The position numbers and the translations under genes are program-made. Shown one piece after another: positions 34,930-47,039 of a DNA stretch of 64,000 bases (positions within the stretch are counted from its first letter, which is position 1; every line of letters starts with the position of its first letter). Below the pieces are notes generated by a model, which searched no databases, was not told the DNA's origin, and worked only from the letters and a program-made list of their open reading frames with translations. Origin of the DNA: Neoceratodus forsteri (taxonomy: Eukaryota; Chordata; Ceratodontiformes; Ceratodontidae); contig CM057459.1 of assembly GCA_016271365.2 (NCBI GenBank), forward strand, positions 486,403,501-486,467,500. Direction: 5' to 3'.

Positions 34930-35345
34930 CACAGCCCGATCACGGGCATTTGTATAAATAAATAAATAAGTCCAATATCCCTGGTGGTCCAGTGGACTGC
35001 TATGTGCCTGATCGCGGGCATTTGTATAAATAAATAAATAAGTCCAATATCCCTGGTGGTCCAGTGGACCACTGACTGCTCAATCGTGGGCATTTATATT
35101 ACAAACAATAACTATGTCCAATATCCTGGGTGGTCCAGTGGACCGTTGTCTACCGATCGCGGGCATTTGTAATATATAAAGAAATATATCCTCAAACTCC
35201 CTGGTGGTCCAGTGGACCTGCCCGCCCGATCGTGAGCTAAGTAATAAAATACTATCCCCAAACTCCCTGGTGGTCCAGTGGACCTCTGTCTGCCTGATCA
35301 CGGGCATCTGTATATAAAAATAACTATGTCAATATCCATGTTGGT
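34930..35345. repeat. Minisatellite, about five units of 66-74 bp
   Basis: Units contain CGATC(G/A)CGGGCATTTGTATA, a TAAATAAATAAG-type AT run, CAATATCCCTGGTGGTCC and AGTGGACC. GGTGGTCC recurs at about 34983, 35055, 35130, 35203 and 35269. The last copy is partial and joins the L2 fragment. Confidence 0.85.
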
Positions 35346-35349
35346 CTAG

Positions 35350-38170
35350 GTAGTGAATTCCATATTATCAGTCTAGCCACCCCAAAGGCTCTGCCCTCAG
35401 ATGTGTTTAGTTGAGTCTTGGGAACCATCAGGAGGCCCTCATCTGAAGAACGGAGGGAGTGAGCAGGACAGCATGGATGCAAAATATCATGCAGGTAGCC
35501 AGGACCAAAACCATGCTGGGCTTTATAGGTTAACAACCTGATCTTATAGGAGATGTGCCACCAGCCAGTGCAGTTCCTGCAGTACCACAGTGATGTGAGT
35601 CGACCTGCAAAAGCCTGTCAGATATCTTGCAACTACATTCTGCACCATCTGCAGGAGCACCTCCACTGACCTCGAGGAAGAAAGTGTTGTAGTAATCAAG
35701 ACAAGTAGTCACAGAAGCATACACCAGCAAAGGCAGGTCCTCTGGAGGAACAATGGAACAAATCTATCTAATATTTCTAAGATGGTAGAAACCACTCTGG
35801 ATGACAGCTGATATCTGAGCCTCAAATGTTAGCCCTTCATCCAGACTGATGCCTAGATTCTTCACCTGTTGGACAGTGTCAAGATTAGCGGTACTGAGAC
35901 AAAGGTTCCATAACCCCTCTGACACTGTTCATCCCCCTTTCCTACTCGGCTCAAGCACCAGTACTTCAGTTTTATTGAAACTGAGTCTCAGCTAGCTTGA
36001 GGACATCTAGCCTTGATTCTCAGACAAACAATTGTTCAGGACATCCACCACCACCCTAGTCCTGGGGTGCAAAAGACAGACAGAGCTGATAATCATCTGC
36101 ATAGCAGTGCAACCTAACTTCATACTGCCTGATGATCTTGCCAAGGGGTAGCATGTACACTGAAAACAACATGGGTGAAAAGACCAATCCCTGGGGTACC
36201 CTGCAGTGCATGTCCCATGGGCGTAACAAGAAATTACCCATTACCAACCTTTGAGACATGCCCTGAAGGAAGGACTCAAGCTAGCTCAAAATGTTGCCAG
36301 TGAACCGCACATATTTCCTGAGACAGTCCAAAAACAGCCCATACTCAACAGTGTCAAATGCAGAGGAGAGATATAGGGGAACAAGAATCTCTCCTCTCTC
36401 TCCTCTATCCCTCACCATGAGCATATCATTTTGAACACTGACCAAAGCGTTTTCAGTGCTGAACCTCGATTGAAACCCCAACTGGAGAGGCTCATAAATA
36501 TCAAAGATCTCAAGGTGAGCCTCAAGCTGAAATGCAGATACCTTCTCAATAACCTTATCTAAATAATGGCAGGCTAGAGCCATGTCTGTCATTTACTAGG
36601 ACATTGGGGGCCAAATTCATTTTTTTCTAAAGGGGTCTTACCAGCATGCTTTTTAATTTGTCCGGAAAGACTCTCTCTGACAAGGAAAGTCTGATGATCC
36701 CAGAAAATACTGTACCCAGCTGCTCTGCACAGCCCACTAGGAGCCACGTTGGGCCTGGATGAAGTTCACAGTAGGTAGATCGCAGCCCTGAGATCACCCC
36801 AATAACCTCCTCCATTGTCACTGGCCAAAACTCACTCCATGACCACTGACAGCCACTGTGACATCCTGTCCCCCCACTGCTGGACAGTGACTGTCTGGAA
36901 GAGTTTGCAGCCCTAATGGAGGACGCCCTGTCCAAGAAAAAAAATGGGCGAACTCTTCGCATTTTGCAAATGATGCAATTTTCATGGGCTCCAGACAGGC
37001 TGGATGTAAAAGCCTGTCTATAGCCTGAAAAAAATGAACTGGTCCATTCTTCCCACTGCAATTTCTCTGGACTGGAATTCTGCCTTTTTACAAGAGATTA
37101 CCCATTGATACTCACCATAGTGAGTAATCAAAGCCTGTTTGTCCTCCTGAGCCCTGGATCTCCTTCAATGCCGTTCTAACCTCCCCCCCCATTGCCTTCA
37201 TCAACCTTAACTCACCATCACATTTTGGTGAGTTACGGTTGTATATGTCTTTGTAATTTTGTTGTAACAAATCACTCACAGGACCATCTTGTAAACAGGG
37301 CTTTGGTCCTAATGATGTGAATATATACCATCAATTTTCCTATGTAAAAATAAAGATTTTTATTGCTAATACTATCAAACCGTGGCAAGCCAAGCTGTGA
37401 AAGCAAAGAACAAACAGAGACTGGAGCTATCAGGTCAAAGGCCGCAGTGACGGGCTTATTATATCCTGCCACTGCTTCCCTGGTACCCACAGCACAAGCT
37501 GCCTATATACCTGAGGTGTCAAGTACCACCAGAAGACACTCAGGTATTTGAATACATCCGCAGGGGGAGGGCTACAGAGGGGTGCTCTGAACTTAAAACT
37601 GATGGCACAATTATCTGATCAATTGATTGGATCAATCCTGAGGTTCTCCACCTCAAACCATGTGTGGAACACCAGGTCCAACACATGTCTGTGCTGGTGG
37701 GTTCCAGAAGCAACTGCTTTTGCTAGGCCCAGAGCTAACATGCTCTGGAGGAACTCCAGCCCAAAATGCGACAGTTCGTTATTGATTCAAGCATTGAAAT
37801 TGCCAGGATAACCAACCTTGGTGACTCAAAAGCCAGTCAGCAACTAATTCCACAATCTCCTGCAGAAAGTCCCCCTCATGCCTAGGTAGATGATATATGA
37901 GGACTCTGCATCCAGTACCTGAAGCTCCACACATGGACACACACTCATAGGATGTGGTGTCCATCGGAGGATGCACCATCATTCCCAGATCAATTCTAAA
38001 CAAGATAGCTACCCCTCTCCCCAGCAATCCTTCTTTGGGCAGTGTACTACAGAGAAGCCTGCTGGCACTGCTGCCTCCAAAACTGGACCAGTGTCATTGC
38101 CAAGCTAAGTCTCCAAAAAGCATACCAGGTCGACTGAGGAGCAAGAAACAAAATCCACAATAATCACATC
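35350..38170 (-). mobile_element. Second L2-like LINE fragment (endonuclease to ORF2 end)
   Basis: Minus strand. Endonuclease remnants at 38130-37780 (TETWLGN-like, GRGVAILFRIDLGMM). RT at 37061-36056 has [45 protein letters not shown] and CYADDYQL (36092-36109). The ORF2 end at 35536-35355 has LLTYKAQHGFGPGYL-type and LRSSDEGLL, GRAFGVARLIIWNSLP. It belongs to a different L2 subfamily from 17150-22720. The 3' end is replaced by the minisatellite. The 5' limit is unclear and might reach 38450. Confidence 0.8.
35355..38130 (-). pseudogene. L2-like ORF2 remnant
   Basis: This is the broken coding part of the second L2. CYADD is intact in a segment otherwise interrupted by several stops and shifts (for example 36259-36281, 36592-36627, 37061-37272). 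Endonuclease and RT are in the right order, with no intact domain. Not functional. Confidence 0.75.
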
Positions 38171-39054
38171 TCATTCCTCAATGACCTGGCATTGTAAAGC
38201 ACTGCCTGAAGAGGACAAGTACTGGTGGCCAGTCCCTCAACTGCCTGTCCACTCAAATCAGTGGATACCTGGGGGTGAGGACCAAATATCTATCACTCCT
38301 CTCCATTCCCTATCTAATCTCAATCTGTCTCCTGGTCCGTACTATCTCTATCATCTCCCTCACAACCCTCCTCTCATCCCTGGTCCTAATCCTCCTGTGG
38401 CACTTCCTGGAGATACCCAGTGCCCTGCATCGATTATAAACCTATGCAGATAGGGGAACATCCCAGAAAGGGCACAGAACATATAGCTAGGATGGGGAGT
38501 AACAAACCTTACCCAGAGGCTCAGGCAAACACATTACAATATTAAAATAGTAACAGCAATATCCCACTAAAGCTAAATGAAACTCACCCACTATCCCTTA
38601 CTCATCCTAAACCTAAAACACACTCAAATAAAGCAAACTTACACAAAATAATGAAACTGCATTACATACATACAAACTAACCTAGCCTCATATATGCCCC
38701 AACCCACCCAGTAAAATTATAATACTAACAATTTATAGGAGAACTCAAACGAAAAGTCCAGCAATGTCTTAAAGTTTCAAGAGCATAGAATTCACATAAA
38801 TAAGTCAAATTTTAAATACATAATTTCTTAATTCATAAGAAATTCAAGTCCAAGACAAAAACACCAATGAAGATATAGGCTGAGAAACTGAATATTCAGA
38901 GAGAGAAAGGGAACAAGGTGATATAGAAAAACTGTAAATATTAATAATTATCAAGAACAGTAAATTTTGTGACACTGCAGATATTCTGGGGTAGGTTGCA
39001 AGTTCTGCACAGAATTCTGTGGCCACAGAATTCTAGGGGCATTGACCTTAAGGC
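38171..39054. other. No gene seen; AT-rich from 38500
   Basis: Possible 5' remnant of the L2 up to 38450, then AT-rich sequence with no recognised repeat. AGAATTCTGTGGCCACAGAATTCT at 39012-39035 is a perfect short palindrome. Confidence 0.35.
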
Positions 39055-39235
39055 TTAGGAGGCAGTATGGCACAGTGGTTTAAGGCTCTGAGCTGTAAAC
39101 CTGGAGACCTGGGTTTGAATCCCACAGCCTCCACTTGCATATTGTGTGATCCTGAGCAAGTCACTTAACTTCCTAGTGCTCCTAGGTCACACCTAGAATC
39201 AAGCTTCAACTTAATGTGCCTCTGCTGGTTAAACA
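39055..39235 (+). mobile_element. MIR-type (CORE) SINE
   Basis: The tRNA-related head has A box TGGCACAGTGG (39068-39078) and B box GGGTTTGAATCCC (39111-39123). It is followed by the CORE/MIR phrase TGTGTGATCCTGAGCAAGTC with ACTTAACTTCC (39144-39176). These SINEs are transcribed by RNA polymerase III. The A- and B-box spacing and MIR-like body exclude a plain tRNA gene. Confidence 0.75.
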
Positions 39236-39261
39236 ATTTCCCCTTTCCCTTCCCCTTCATT

Positions 39262-39530
39262 GCACTGACTCTAATCTATCCTTGTGCTTCCTTAGGTACA
39301 GGCACCAGAACTGGGTATAGTATTCCAGATGCAGCCTCACTAGTGAGCTACTGTATACAGAGGTAATATCACCTCCCTTCTTCTGCTAGTAATCTCTCTC
39401 TCTCATTGCACCTCAGTATTCTCATATGTCCTGTTGCACTGAGCATCCTGCTTTACGTTATTGCCAGTCACCACTCCCAAGTCTTTTACCTCCTCCATGC
39501 CCTATACTGGTGTCCCATAACTATACAGTA
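39262..39530 (-). mobile_element. Diverged CR1 ORF2 fragment
   Basis: Minus-strand frames include EEVKDLGVV near 39480-39510 and a following stretch in CR1 RT-thumb style. No conserved catalytic motif. Short and diverged. Confidence 0.4.
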
Positions 39531-39746
39531 GTAGGATATTTATTGAACTACAGTTCATGTCATTACAATATCATAATGCATTCAGTGTTTACAAATCTAG
39601 TTCCATAGTACAAATGTTATGCCATCAAAAGATCATACATCCATTATTGCAATGTTTCCCCTTAGTTCTGAATTTGTATCATATAAATACATTTCTTACT
39701 AAAATTACCAACAGTGCAGCTATATATATTAAATACATTAAATACA

Positions 39747-40259
39747 TTATTGAGAGAATATACCTTCTTTTACAAAATTTCTCTTGACAATATGTAGTTT
39801 TTTACAATCTACAATCTTCAGGAATGAAACAACTAGCTCTACTATAATTTTTAATTTAGAGCAAAGCAAATATGTTGCCGTTTCATAAGGTGTCATTTGT
39901 AAGGACGCTAAAACTTCACCTAAAATTTCCTGCCTGAATTTCTTATAAAAAGGACAAAATATTAATAAGTGATTCAAATTATCTTTTCCATTATTGCATT
40001 TGCATACCTTCGGAGTCCTTTTATTCTGTTGCCAATAGATAAGTCTTTGGCTAGCATGGTATTCAAATCTGAATTTAGTTAAAAGTTTTCTGCCTTGTGG
40101 ATACAGTATTATACAATGGTGCTTCAAAATCAACAGATCTGATTGGTTGACTGGCACCTTTACAGCCTTGTAAAATTCAGCATTACCAACACAAAAGGTG
40201 CCAGCCAGACGCATCTTAGTAAGTCCCAAAAAAATGTCAAAATCATTCCGAGCCGCCAT
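39747..40259 (-). CDS. Intact 170-codon ORF matching only the C-terminal domain of a LINE ORF2
   Basis: It starts ATGGCGGCT with A at -3 and G at +4, a good vertebrate start context, and runs unbroken to a stop near 39749. It contains CKCNNGKDNLNHLLIFC (C-x-C-x8-H-x4-C) followed by PFYKKFRQEIL, the Cys/His module near the end of LINE ORF2. No endonuclease or RT precedes it: 40260-40640 upstream is non-coding with several CpGs, like a 5' UTR. An internally deleted, non-autonomous LINE or a captured domain are the main explanations. The 3' flank is AT-rich. Confidence 0.55.
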   Translation of the reverse strand: MAARNDFDIFLGLTKMRLAGTFCVGNAEFYKAVKVPVNQSDLLILKHHCIILYPQGRKLLTKFRFEYHASQRLIYWQQNKRTPKVCKCNNGKDNLNHLLIFCPFYKKFRQEILGEVLASLQMTPYETATYLLCSKLKIIVELVVSFLKIVDCKKLHIVKRNFVKEGIFSQ

Positions 40260-41009
40260 GTTACTTTCCTGGCTAAACGTTGCTCAACTTATTGAGCCAC
40301 TACTTCTCCAAGCAAAACAAAAAAAATTCGAGCGGTGTGTGCCCACAACTAACAGTGCAGAGCAGTGACCCCAACTGCTGACTGAAAAATCGAGGTGAAG
40401 AGACTAAATTGCCAGCACCATTGTCACACCACCGCTGTATCTGCCAAACCACTCAAACCCTCCCTGAAGACCAGCAGCAGGTACGCGACAACTCTGACCC
40501 GTTGTTTTCTCTGTTTACCGAGTTTAATAACTGAGTCTGCTTCACTGACATTTGCCTTGTAGTCACAGCACCCATTTCTAACTGCACTCCGTGCTAACTG
40601 GTGTTTTGTTCTCGCCGTCCTACCATGTTCTAGATACTTACACAAATAAATTATGCCCCGTCAGAAAATATGCTTTAGTGATTCGGCTTACTGAGATAAC
40701 ATGCTGAGACAAAGCATATGAAAAACATGTTTAATGCACTCGGAATAACAAAAAATGTGGAGATTATATTATGACATTACAACACACAATGAAAGTAAAT
40801 CATGTTTCTGTTATTGTACCATGTTTTATTAATACAACCTTTGTAATAGGACCATGGCTCCACTAAACTAAACTTTTTTCAACCTAGATACACTGGACTA
40901 TTTTTGTAGCATAAGAACAAATTAAATACAAAACTATAAAAAATTAAAAAATAATTATTTTTCTGTTCATTTTTTTAAACAAAAAATTAAGGGACATATT
41001 ATATAATCG
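40260..41009. other. Possible 5' UTR of the short LINE-type element, then AT-rich DNA
   Basis: 40260-40640 carries scattered CpG (GAGCGG, CCGAG, CGAG) consistent with a leader on the minus strand. 40640-41009 is AT-rich without features. Confidence 0.3.
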
Positions 41010-41150
41010 CAATAAACCACTCCAGGGTGTGGGTGATGCTGGGATTTACCCAAGCTAGGACGGTTTGGTCACTCAGCCTGTGGTCTCGTGACCGAACTGC
41101 ACCAGGCGTGGGTAAACCCAGCATCACCCACACCCTGTCATGGTTTATTG
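41010..41150. mobile_element. Palindromic (foldback) MITE, copy 2
   Basis: Perfect terminal pair CAATAAACCA / TGGTTTATTG, then arms CAGGGTGTGGGTGATGCTGG and CAGCATCACCCACACCCTG with TTTACCC / GGGTAAA, around a ~55-base centre. The structure is a long hairpin. Copies 1 and 3 share arm wording. No clear target duplication is visible. Confidence 0.8.
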
Positions 41151-41254
41151 CTTAAGCATACTGTTTCAGGATTATTCGTTCCCATAGTATATGCACCACC
41201 TTTACTTTTGATGTTGAACTTCAGCTGCCTTTTACTTTATCAATTCTCCAATAT

Positions 41255-41728
41255 TTTCAAATCTTATGAACATATGAAAATTGCCAGCAGAAAAAGGCCT
41301 TAGTGGTTTATCAAGTCTGCTCAATTGTGCAGCTTAGTCTATTTTACTGGAGCTGCCCCCACCCTTCTCTTGCCTCCAAGAGTGATCCCCTCTTTCCCCA
41401 TCCCTCTCCTTTCACCCGTTGCCACTCTCATTTTTACCCTGTCCCACCCCCACTCCCTTAAAGCTTACCATTGTTTTCAAAGATACCACCTCTCCATGTA
41501 GTTCATTCCACTTTGACACCACCCTTTCCATGAAAAAGTGCCTCCTTATTTATTTTTTAAATCTACCCCCCCCCCCACAAGTTTCAGACTGTTTCCCCTA
41601 GTGGTACCCTCTCTTTTTAAATTGAAAATGCCCTCCACTCCAACCCTGTTTATACCCTTTAGATACTTGAAGGTTTCTATCATTTTCCCCCTTTCCCTAC
41701 TGTCCCCCAAGGAATACATATTAAGCTC
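41255..41728 (-). pseudogene. Outer CR1: ORF2 C-terminus and 3' UTR
   Basis: The minus strand reads NMYSLGDSRERGKMIETFKY, FNLKREGTTRGNSLKLV and FSWKGWCQSGMN, the CR1 ORF2 end, then a 3' UTR with GCAGACTTGATAAACC and TTTTTCTGCTGGCAATTTTC at the terminus. The left copy of the L1 target duplication is at 41717-41728. Confidence 0.75.
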
Positions 41729-41826
41729 CTTTCATTTTTTATTTATATTTTATTTTATTTTTTCTTTGCAGCTCAGAGTGTGGGTGATTCAGTCATTGTC
41801 AAGACTCTTGAAGACTGAACTCATTG

Positions 41827-44800
41827 TCATAGACTCTGTATGCCAATTAGACAAATTTTGTAGGAAAGGATGCCAAATTTTTTCATAACTGTTGATATCT
41901 TGATACATAAAATGCAGAGCCTATCTACTTTATTGCAATCCATCCTTTTTTCTATCCATTCCATGTAGAAGGGGGGATTTGAATCTTTCCAGTGTTGTAG
42001 TAGAGTTTTTTTTGCTACAACCAAACCTATATTTACTAATTTCTTTTGACTGGCTAGTGGGCCCTGCATCTCTATTTGTAGCCCAAATATCCCAATGCCT
42101 GGGTCAAATGGAAAATCATAGCCCAATATTTTGCCAAAGCATTTAAAAATGAGATCCCAGAATATGGTAATCTCTTTACCATTAACCAGCATATGGGATA
42201 AGGAACCCCTTTCGGTTTTACATCTCGGGCAAATTTCAGAAATTGAGCTATTTTATTCAAGCGTGCAGGAATAAAAATAGGCCCTATGAATGACATTAAA
42301 TTGAATTTGGAGTAGTTTATTATTCTTTACTGTGAGGTTTTCTAAATGTATGACCTCTTGCCATTTCTCTTCACAGATTATAATTTGCAAATCCCTTTCC
42401 CATGATTCCTTGGTAGATAATAGTTGGGTGGAGTCTAAATCCAATAATGTTTTATATAGGCCTGAGATTACTTCATATTAAGAAAATGGAATTGACTGAA
42501 AAAGAAAAAGAAGTCTAGGCAGTACATTCATTTTCAAAATATTAATCCTACTAATCAGTGCTAAAGGCAAATGCTGCCATTTATCCAAATCCTTCTTGAT
42601 TTTCTGTAATAGTGGGTCATAATTTAATTGAATTACCCTAATTGCATCCTTTGCCAAGACTACACCTAAATATTTGACTTTGTCTTTGTTAATTTTAGTC
42701 AGGGTGGAGTTTGTTAAGTTTTTTGAATCACCTAAATATAAAACCTCACTGTTGCCCCAGTTAATCTTGTAACCAGAGTACCTACTATATTCATTTATGA
42801 TGTTATTTACCTGTGGGTATGAAATAGCAGGACTATTAAGGGATAGTAAGATGTCATCTGCATATAGCATTATGACCAGATGGTGTTTATCAACTTGGAC
42901 CCCCAATCTCTTACTCTGTTCATGGATTTTTACCATTGGAGGTTCTAAAAAGAGGGTGAATAAAAGGGAGGAGAGTGAGCATCCCTGTCTCGTTCCATGA
43001 TGCGGTGGAAAAGGATCAGCGATAGATGCATTTGTTTTCACTCTAGCCCTTGGTGAAGAATATATCAATTGAATCCATTTAAGGAAATTCCTGCTTATGC
43101 CGTAGCATTTTAGGGTTTCTATTAAGAATGGCCATTGCACCCTATCAAATGCCTTTTCAGCATCTAGAGATAAGAGTGCTGTATCTGTATCTGTATAGGC
43201 CTATATTAAGCTGAAGGCCCTTCTGGTATTGTGCTGGAGTCTCCTGCCTTCTATAAAGCTGACTTGGTCCCAATGGATCACCCCCCAACCACTTTTGCTA
43301 GCCTGTTTGCAAATAGCTTGGCGAAAATGTTATACTCACTGATTAGTAATGAAATAGGCCAATATGACGAACATTGGTCAGCGGGTTCATCTTTTTTTAA
43401 AAGCAGAGTGATATCTGCCTCATGAAATGATTGTGGAATTCTTTTCTTTAATAAGAAGCTCTGAAATAACTTCTGTAGTATCGGGGCTAGTAACTGTGAG
43501 AGATTTTTGTAAAGTTGAAAGAGTAGTCCATCAGGATCAGCAACCTTCCCATTAGGTAGATTACATATTACCTGGAGTACCTCTTACAATGATATATCCT
43601 TATTCAAGAGTTCCAAGTCAGTCTCTGGAATCCTTGGCATGGAACCCCATTGAGATACTTTCAGATTAGCATTGAGTTCTACTCTTTTTTTCAGGTGTGT
43701 ATAATTTTTCAAAAAACCTTTTGAAAGTGGAGTTTATATGTGTCTCTTACAATTCTAGGACCCCACTCTCCCCCCTTATCCCATGGATTCAACTTCTGTT
43801 TTGTTCTGAATGTATCTGATAAGTTAATAGTTTATCTGGGAGATCCCCATGGAAACAATACTTTGCTCTGACTTTAAGCATTTCCCTCTCAGCCTAGGAT
43901 TGAAGCAGTTTTTCAATACTATTTCTACCAGTCACAACTTTTAACTTTGATTGCTCAGATCTGGTGCTAGCACGTTCTGCTTCAGCTACCTATAGTGTTC
44001 CTTCCAGTTCTTGCATTTTTTCATTTCTTTTCTTTTTCGAAATCCCAACCTGTATCATTACTCCCCTCTATATATATGCTTTAAATGTTTCCCATACTAG
44101 TCATATCCCAAGTAACTTTGTGTCATTCCATCTCAGAAACCATCTAACTTCCTCTTTAATACTGCTTTCAAAATCTGGGATTGACCATAAGATATTATCA
44201 AACACCCATTTAAAGATTTTTTAGGATCGGGAATTTTCTAATCTGATCTGTAAGAGACAAGGAGAGTGATAAGATAATCTAATTGGTTCACAGGATATTT
44301 GTTTAACCTTAGAGCAAAGGTCTTTATTAATAAGAAAAAAGTCAATTCTTGAATATGAATCATGAGTGTTAGAGTAATATGAATATTTTTTAAGAGGTGG
44401 GAAACAATATCCAAGGAGTCCTGCAAATTTAGATCAGTAGTATATTCCTTTATTAGATCCACTGTTTTTTTCTTTCCCTTACTACAGGGGCTCTATCTAT
44501 CAGACTGAGGGTAACATTGAAATCCCCACCCAATATTATGGGAGCATTGAATTGAGCTGGGTCCAGGAAAAAATCTGCAATGGATAGATCTTCATTATGT
44601 GGAACATAAATACTACTGAGTGTCAAGCGTGTTTTAAAAGCCTCCACCATAATTGTCACAAAGCAGCCATCCTTACATACTGAGGACTTTATCATTTTAT
44701 GGATCAGCTTTTTTTATATAATTATTCCTGTGACTCTTGCTACATTTGAGGAACTTGAAAAGAACCCTTGAGTCTTAAACAGGTTACTGAAATATGTTGC

Positions 44801-44956
44801 ATCCTTTTTTTCAAAACATGTTTCTTGTAAAAATAGGTTGTCTGCTTTCCTTCTATCTGTAATACTGATAATTTTTCTGATTTTAATCCTGTTCCTGCAG
44901 CCATTCAAATTCCAAGTCATAATAGAGAGTTCAGCCATAATGTACAGTATTTCCAA
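41827..44956 (-). pseudogene. L1 ORF2 (endonuclease, reverse transcriptase, Cys-rich end), decayed
   Basis: The start MAELSIMTWNLNGCRNRIK (44956 region, minus) is the AP-endonuclease N-terminus, with FLQETCF and, at 44530, GGDFNVTLS. RT from 43620 has PDGLLFQLYKN, WPISLLISEYNIFAKLFANR, LDAEKAFDRVQWPFL, GTRQGCSLSSLLFTLFLEP and LYADDILLSL (42853-42867, intact). The C-terminal side has ICPRCKTERGSLSHML near 42210. Frameshifts or stops occur near 44714, 44453, 43200, 42478 and 42253. GKVADPDG replaces the usual SPGPDG-type motif. Confidence 0.88.
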
Positions 44957-45689
44957 ATTGTACCAATGTTTTTACCTACTTTATTTCCTAAATTTGGCAT
45001 ATAAAACATTGGATCTAATAATTCAAATATACCCCTCTTAACCTTTATGATTCTTGCTTTAATAAGGATGGAAGAGATAGGCTCCACAGTAGATTCTGTC
45101 CAGATGGAGCACCCATGCAGCTTGTTTTGGTTTGCATAATTTATCATAAGATGTTTTATTATAAGTATACACCCTGTCTTCCCCCCTCCCTCCTCCCTGA
45201 CCTAGAAGAAAAAAAGAGAGAAAAAAATACCCACCACTCATGACAATATACTGAGCATAAATTTATTCTACCATCTAGATTGTCCAGATTCTGATTTATA
45301 AACTCAGTAAAGTAAAAAGAATAAACAAATTAGATGTCCTAATAAATGGATGTCCCAACCTCCCACCATATGAGGTGTCAAAGTTTCAGTTGTGTGAAGA
45401 GGTGTTGTAGAAGTGGCTCCCAGCACAGGGATAAACTGTTCTCTTTAACAGCTCCTATTAATCATGAATAAGACCATGTACTCTAGCTAGCTGAATCCAC
45501 AATGTGACTGACTATAAATACTATAGATGTCACCCCCCTTTCTCCATAGATCTTCAACTTCGACAAAATGCTAAAGCATTCGGGGGGGGGGATAATAGGT
45601 AGGAGTAAAAAGGGGATGCTGCCCAGAGATAACTCTTCCTTAACTTCCAACATATTGTGTGGGAAGGTAACAATTTCTGTGCAATATCA

Positions 45690-46130
45690 CCTGCACCTCA
45701 CTTCTTCTTCTCCTCCCCTTTCCTTTCCCCTTTCTCCTCTCTCCTCTTTTTCTTCTTCCCCTCCTTGTTTTCCCCCTGCTTCCCTATTGCCCTCCCATAA
45801 AGCTTCATTCCTATATTATTACTCAAAAAGATGTCACTATGCAGAAAGTGTGTGTGTGTTGTTGGGGGTAACATCAGACAGGTGGATTTTTTTCCTTTGT
45901 TCAACTTTTTTATTTTTTTATTTTCTTTTTTCTCCCCTCCTTCTCTTCCTCTCTCCTTTCTTCTTCCTCTCCCACTATTTTCTCCTCCCTTCCTCTTCTT
46001 CCCCTCCTCCCTTGCCCCCTTCCTCTTCCCTTTGCTTCTTTTTATACCATTATCAAAGGGGGATGTCCCTTATAAAATGTTTATTAAACATGTATGGGAT
46101 CTTGTGTTCTGACCAAGAAAAAGAAAAAAA
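45690..46130 (-). repeat. Polypurine/polypyrimidine spacer between L1 ORF1 and ORF2
   Basis: The plus strand is almost pure C/T with CCTCC and CTTCC clusters in two long runs (45690-45780 and 45900-46040), separated by a mixed stretch with (GT)n. On the L1 sense strand this is a GA-rich spacer. The plus-strand ORF over it is compositional and not a gene. Confidence 0.7.
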
Positions 46131-46339
46131 AAAGGGAGGTGGTGATAGGGTGTATCCCTCACCCCATAAATCTCCCACTTCTACAGAGGTTTGATTTTTC
46201 TAAGGGGAGTATGAGTTATAGGAATATGAAAGATTTGCAGGAGAACTAGCCTGTTTGGTTAAGACTTCATCAGTCTCCACTGGAGTATGGAAGAAGTGTT
46301 GTTTCCCATCAAGATTCACTTAATTTAGCTGGATAAAGT

Positions 46340-47036
46340 AACAGAAAGGGAATCCCCTCCTTCCTTAGTCTGTCTCTTGTTGAATTGAAAACCTTCTTCT
46401 GGCTGATACTGAAGGAGGGAGGTCAGGATATGTTTGCAGCTTCATCCTTTGATAATGAATACCTTTTTCCATTCTTGCCTTTGCCAGAATCTTCTCTCTG
46501 TCCTGGTAATGCAAAGGCTTACTATACATAAATCTAGGTCTCCCCAAACTGTCCTTAGGACTGAAGACCCTCTGAGCCTGATCTTATTCAAATTTTTGAG
46601 ATAGGTATTTAAGACCTAGAATAGTGGTGAGAAGTTCTTCACAATATTGGACTGGATCCTGACCTTCAATGCCCTCCGGAAGACTTCCAATTTTTAAGTT
46701 ACATCTTCTGGATCTAGATTCCATATCTTCTAGCTTCACTTTTAAAATGTCCATTGCTTTATTACAATTTTCCAAGCTGTTAGACATTTTTGGTATAGTG
46801 TCTTCTAGTCTGCTAACCTTTTCTTTACACTCCGTAGTTCTTAATGTCAAAGATTCTAGCTTTTCTACTACTATGTTAATTTTTTGAGCTAGTAGCTCCA
46901 ATGCTGAGTTAACTGATTCAAACCCCAGTTTCATTTGGGTTAAAATATCTTGTTGTGGGTTACTACATTTTGTTCCATACCCCAGTTTATCATTGGATAT
47001 ATTACTGGTGGCTAACTCCTTGTCATTTTTATCCAT
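46340..47036 (-). pseudogene. L1 ORF1 (coiled-coil RNA-binding protein), frameshifted
   Basis: It begins ATG (MDKNDKELATSN). A heptad-rich coiled coil spans roughly residues 45-115 (FESVNSALELLAQKINIVV, EKVSRLEDTIPKM). Then comes the conserved RNA-recognition entry MESRSRRCNLKIGSLPEGIEG. The frame shifts near 46584, and the C-terminal domain continues at 46547-46365 with GRPRFMYSKPLHYQDREKIL and RMKLQTYPDLPPSV. L1 ORF1p trimers coat the RNA. One frameshift separates otherwise open halves. Confidence 0.85.
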
Positions 47037-47039
47037 ACA

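Noticed and set aside
34930..35345. Regularly spaced repeats resembling a CRISPR array
   Set aside because: Units are 66-74 bp and similar throughout, with no unique spacers; a minisatellite in vertebrate DNA.
36602..36625. GGGGGCCAAATTCATTTTTT as a Harbinger-like terminus
   Set aside because: Inside the L2 coding region, with no matching inverted end or duplication.
39060..39130. Possible tRNA gene (A and B boxes)
   Set aside because: No cloverleaf acceptor stem evident, and the MIR/CORE body follows directly; it is a SINE head.
45568..46194. 208-codon plus-strand ORF
   Set aside because: It lies over the CT-rich spacer of the L1; residues are Ser/Pro/Leu/Phe runs produced by composition.
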